Assembly: GCA_000181795.3 (NCBI GenBank)
Contig: CM012953.1
Location: forward strand, 15,016,781-15,080,780
DNA length: 64,000 nt
Source of the DNA: Trichinella spiralis
Taxonomy: Eukaryota > Nematoda > Enoplea > Trichinellida > Trichinellidae
Direction of reading: 5' to 3'
Shown here: positions 61,857 through 64,000 of the stretch, in pieces
Position numbering within the stretch: position 1 is the first letter of the stretch
Layout of the letters: each line of letters opens with the position of its first letter
Program-made: the position numbers and the translations under genes
The notes under the pieces: generated by a model
Databases searched by the model: none
The model's input: the letters and a program-made list of their open reading frames with translations, nothing else
What the model was told of the DNA's origin: nothing

Positions 61857-63793
61857 TTAATTGCAAGCATCAGTACCGGTAACAAAGTCATTAAATCTAG
61901 CAAATATAGTAGCATCATCGATGCACACCGCTAATGCAGGTTCTTTTCTTTGACTTCTCTGAAAAGTAATATTGAGTTATATTTTAAAAATTAAGTATTT
62001 ACGAAAATACATTTACATGATATGGTTTGTCAATAGCACAGAAAATATTTCCAGGTTCAGTGACTGCCCATTGCGACACGTCATTTTCAAGGGTGCTTGC
62101 ATCACCCGATACCGATATGGGAGACGTGATTAATTTAATATTTCTTCCCAAAATTCTGCAATCACTTTTCAATTTAGTATCTCTTGTTGTCCACACTTTC
62201 AGATCTTTCTTCAATTTCCTTGAAAGAACTCTTTTGAACATCTCTAAAACTCAACTTTAATATAAGTTCATCAAATTTATCATATGTTTTTTTGGATTTT
62301 CATTTGATTATTTGCTGCATTTGCATTCCTTCATCAGTTAAAATGCACAAACTGCTTATTTATGGCTAGTTTTCACATTTGCAATGGGACAACAAAATGA
62401 GAGAGAACAACAGCATGATTTGCAAATTTAGGCACGAAAACATATTTATTTGAAGCCACTCTAGCTTTTCGTTACTACTTTGCAATAATGAAGTTTTAAA
62501 TCATCAAAAAAGTTCTTACCGTATCCAGATTTTTCACCTTTACTAAAAACTGTAGCTTTTATTCCTGGACTTGCAGCTGTTTTTATGCCCTTGCTTATCG
62601 TCAAAGGAGGTAAGACACTGGAATCACCATTGAGCAAATTTTTCAAATTAGGCCTTGAATTAACTTCCGTTGCAGGAATGTCATGATGATATACAAGAGG
62701 TCTCACAATTCGTAATGCATGTGCTGAAAGTATTATTAATTAAAATATATTCATTACATTTACAATGACATTTGTGATAAACGAGTGGTTATTTTACTTT
62801 TATGCTGTTCTTTTTGAAAACAATTAGCAATCAAATTTATAAATACACAGTTTCACCAATTTGAAACTTTGTTTGATAAATTTATGTATTAATATTATAG
62901 AATAAAATGTTTTATATAACTAATATGTGTCAAATAAATTGTTTATTCTCAAAAGATAGTTATCATATTTAAATATATTTTATATATGCTTCATATATTG
63001 CTCACCTATTACGTCCAGCTGCTCTTCTTTTATTGTAAGACAAACAAATAAATGTCCTTTTGCAATTTCTTCTGCAGGAAATGCATAAGCTTGCAATGCT
63101 TTTGGAAATCCTGGTACTGTGTGTATAATCCAAGCAGCAGAATCATCAGCACGGGGATCCATTATTAGAATACCTGTAACAGCTTATGGTAAATCCTTGT
63201 TGTTGCATATTATTTATGTACATACCTTTACTGTTTGAATTTGTTTGAACTCCTACCGCGTTTGGTGGCTTATTATTGTAAGCTACAAATTTAGCACTTT
63301 GGTCAACTGCCGCTACATGTTCAAGAGCTTTGCCAAAAGAATGTCCATTATTTACGGTAATTTGTGCAGGTGACTGTTGCCAAGCTACACTTGCTGAAGT
63401 TATAATTCTTCCATCATTCTTACCTGCTGCTTTATATAAAATAGCCCTATAGAAATTCCATGTAAATGGTATGTAATGATTTTAAATTATGTCGGCGGTA
63501 TTAATGTAAATGTTAATTATGGATGTAAAATGTACAGCAATTATGATATGCCATGTTACACAGTTTCTCCAAAATATTATAGATTTTTTATGGTCCAGAT
63601 GTTTTATCTTAATTGTAATAAAAAATAGTGGTGTAATGTAATTATAGCCAAGCAACTTTAAAAATAATAACAGCAACTAATATGAATGGTACCAATCAAC
63701 ATTTCCATTTCCATTATGTGTTTGGCATTGAGATGTAGCTGTTGCTGGATTTGGCAAAATGAGCAAAAAAATGAATATCCACTTTGATTCCAT
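61857..63793 (-). CDS. Secreted DNase II-like protein, probably catalytically inactive
   Basis: Six exons (63693-63793, 63226-63446, 63006-63173, 62520-62723, 62017-62243 and 61857-61958) give 340 aa, the usual DNase II length. The signal peptide is MESKWIFIFLLILPNPATA. The family start GNVDW-x-x-LYKAAG is followed by SASVAWQQSPAQI, GILIMDPRADDSAAW with IIHTVPGFP, SGYG in the SGWLAAAL region and the C-terminal QWAVTEPGNIFCAIDKP. DNase II uses His in GHTKG and in DHSKW (human H115 and H295). Here they are SNSKG (Asn at about residue 105) and DVSQW (Val at about 287, with Lys to Gln at about 289). Human H132 (VHSVP) is kept as IHTVP. Loss of both active histidines predicts no canonical nuclease activity. 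Trichinella secretes a large expanded set of DNase II homologues, many of them similarly degenerate, so a host-interaction role is possible. Confidence 0.9.
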
Positions 63794-64000
63794 AAAATAA
63801 TTTATAACTGCTGTTATTACTTCACTGGTAATTTATAGTTTATATGTTATGTAATGTATGTCATTAGAATTTAACATAACACACGAGCAGTTACGCAGAT
63901 GGTAGCATACAGCTGTATAATCTACACTAATAAACATGATCTAATTAATCTAATATTTTAATTTTGAAATCACAGTCGCAAATTCAATTTTAGCCGAGCA

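Overview
The window is animal nuclear DNA. It has spliced genes with GT-AG introns, mostly 45-120 bp and very AT-rich, and long AT-rich spacers. The gene set points to an enoplean (Dorylaimia) nematode close to Trichinella: a NALCN channel with many short introns, a secreted DNase II-like protein that has lost catalytic residues (this family is known to be expanded in Trichinella), a possible BEL/Pao fossil, and Tigger and hAT elements. The species call is inference; the gene calls come from translated motifs. All exon models were built by hand. In the six complete multi-exon models the exon lengths sum to a multiple of three and no stop interrupts the reading frame. Layout: (1) 1-1.1 kb is the 3' part of an RWDD2-type RWD/DUF1115 protein (+). 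(2) 1.1-19 kb is about 18 kb of AT-rich DNA with no recognisable coding exon, probably holding the 5' region or first intron of the next gene. (3) 19.0-30.6 kb is a complete 36-exon NALCN sodium-leak channel gene (+, 1752 aa) with selectivity-filter residues E/E/K/E. (4) 31.35 kb is tRNA-Val(UAC), followed at 32.7 kb (-) by a 70-aa single-pass membrane protein. (5) 34.0-37.8 kb (-) is a 20-exon gene recognised as the kinetochore scaffold KNL1/Spc105 from an N-terminal SSILK element and an RVSF PP1-docking motif. (6) 39.4-41.0 kb is GC-richer debris: an unidentified broken coding region and a relic of hAT transposon sequence. (7) 41.4-45.7 kb (+) is mitochondrial RNA polymerase POLRMT (6 exons, 1228 aa). 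(8) 46.15-46.6 kb is a MITE with 58-bp terminal inverted repeats. (9) 47.8-49.0 kb (-) is a small secreted, weakly cystatin-like protein. (10) 50.3-54.4 kb is a decayed Tigger/jerky transposon (- strand coding) with a ZBED5-type hAT transposon (+) inserted in its transposase and flanked by a perfect 8-bp target duplication. (11) 54.7-55.4 kb (-) is a secreted Pro/Gln-rich protein of 168 aa. (12) 56.1-59.0 kb (-) is the U3 snoRNP WD40 protein TBL3/UTP13 with a microsatellite-encoded Ser/Ala tail. (13) 60.1-61.1 kb is a probable BEL/Pao gag-like fossil and an internally deleted hAT element. (14) 61.9-63.8 kb (-) is a DNase II-like secreted protein of 340 aa without the canonical active-site histidines. 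The genes do not form one pathway. They are housekeeping or cell-biology genes (mitochondrial transcription, ribosome biogenesis, chromosome segregation, membrane excitability) interspersed with small secreted proteins and transposon clusters. Nothing here proves a new system; the best candidates for new biology are the secreted proteins and the degenerate DNase II.
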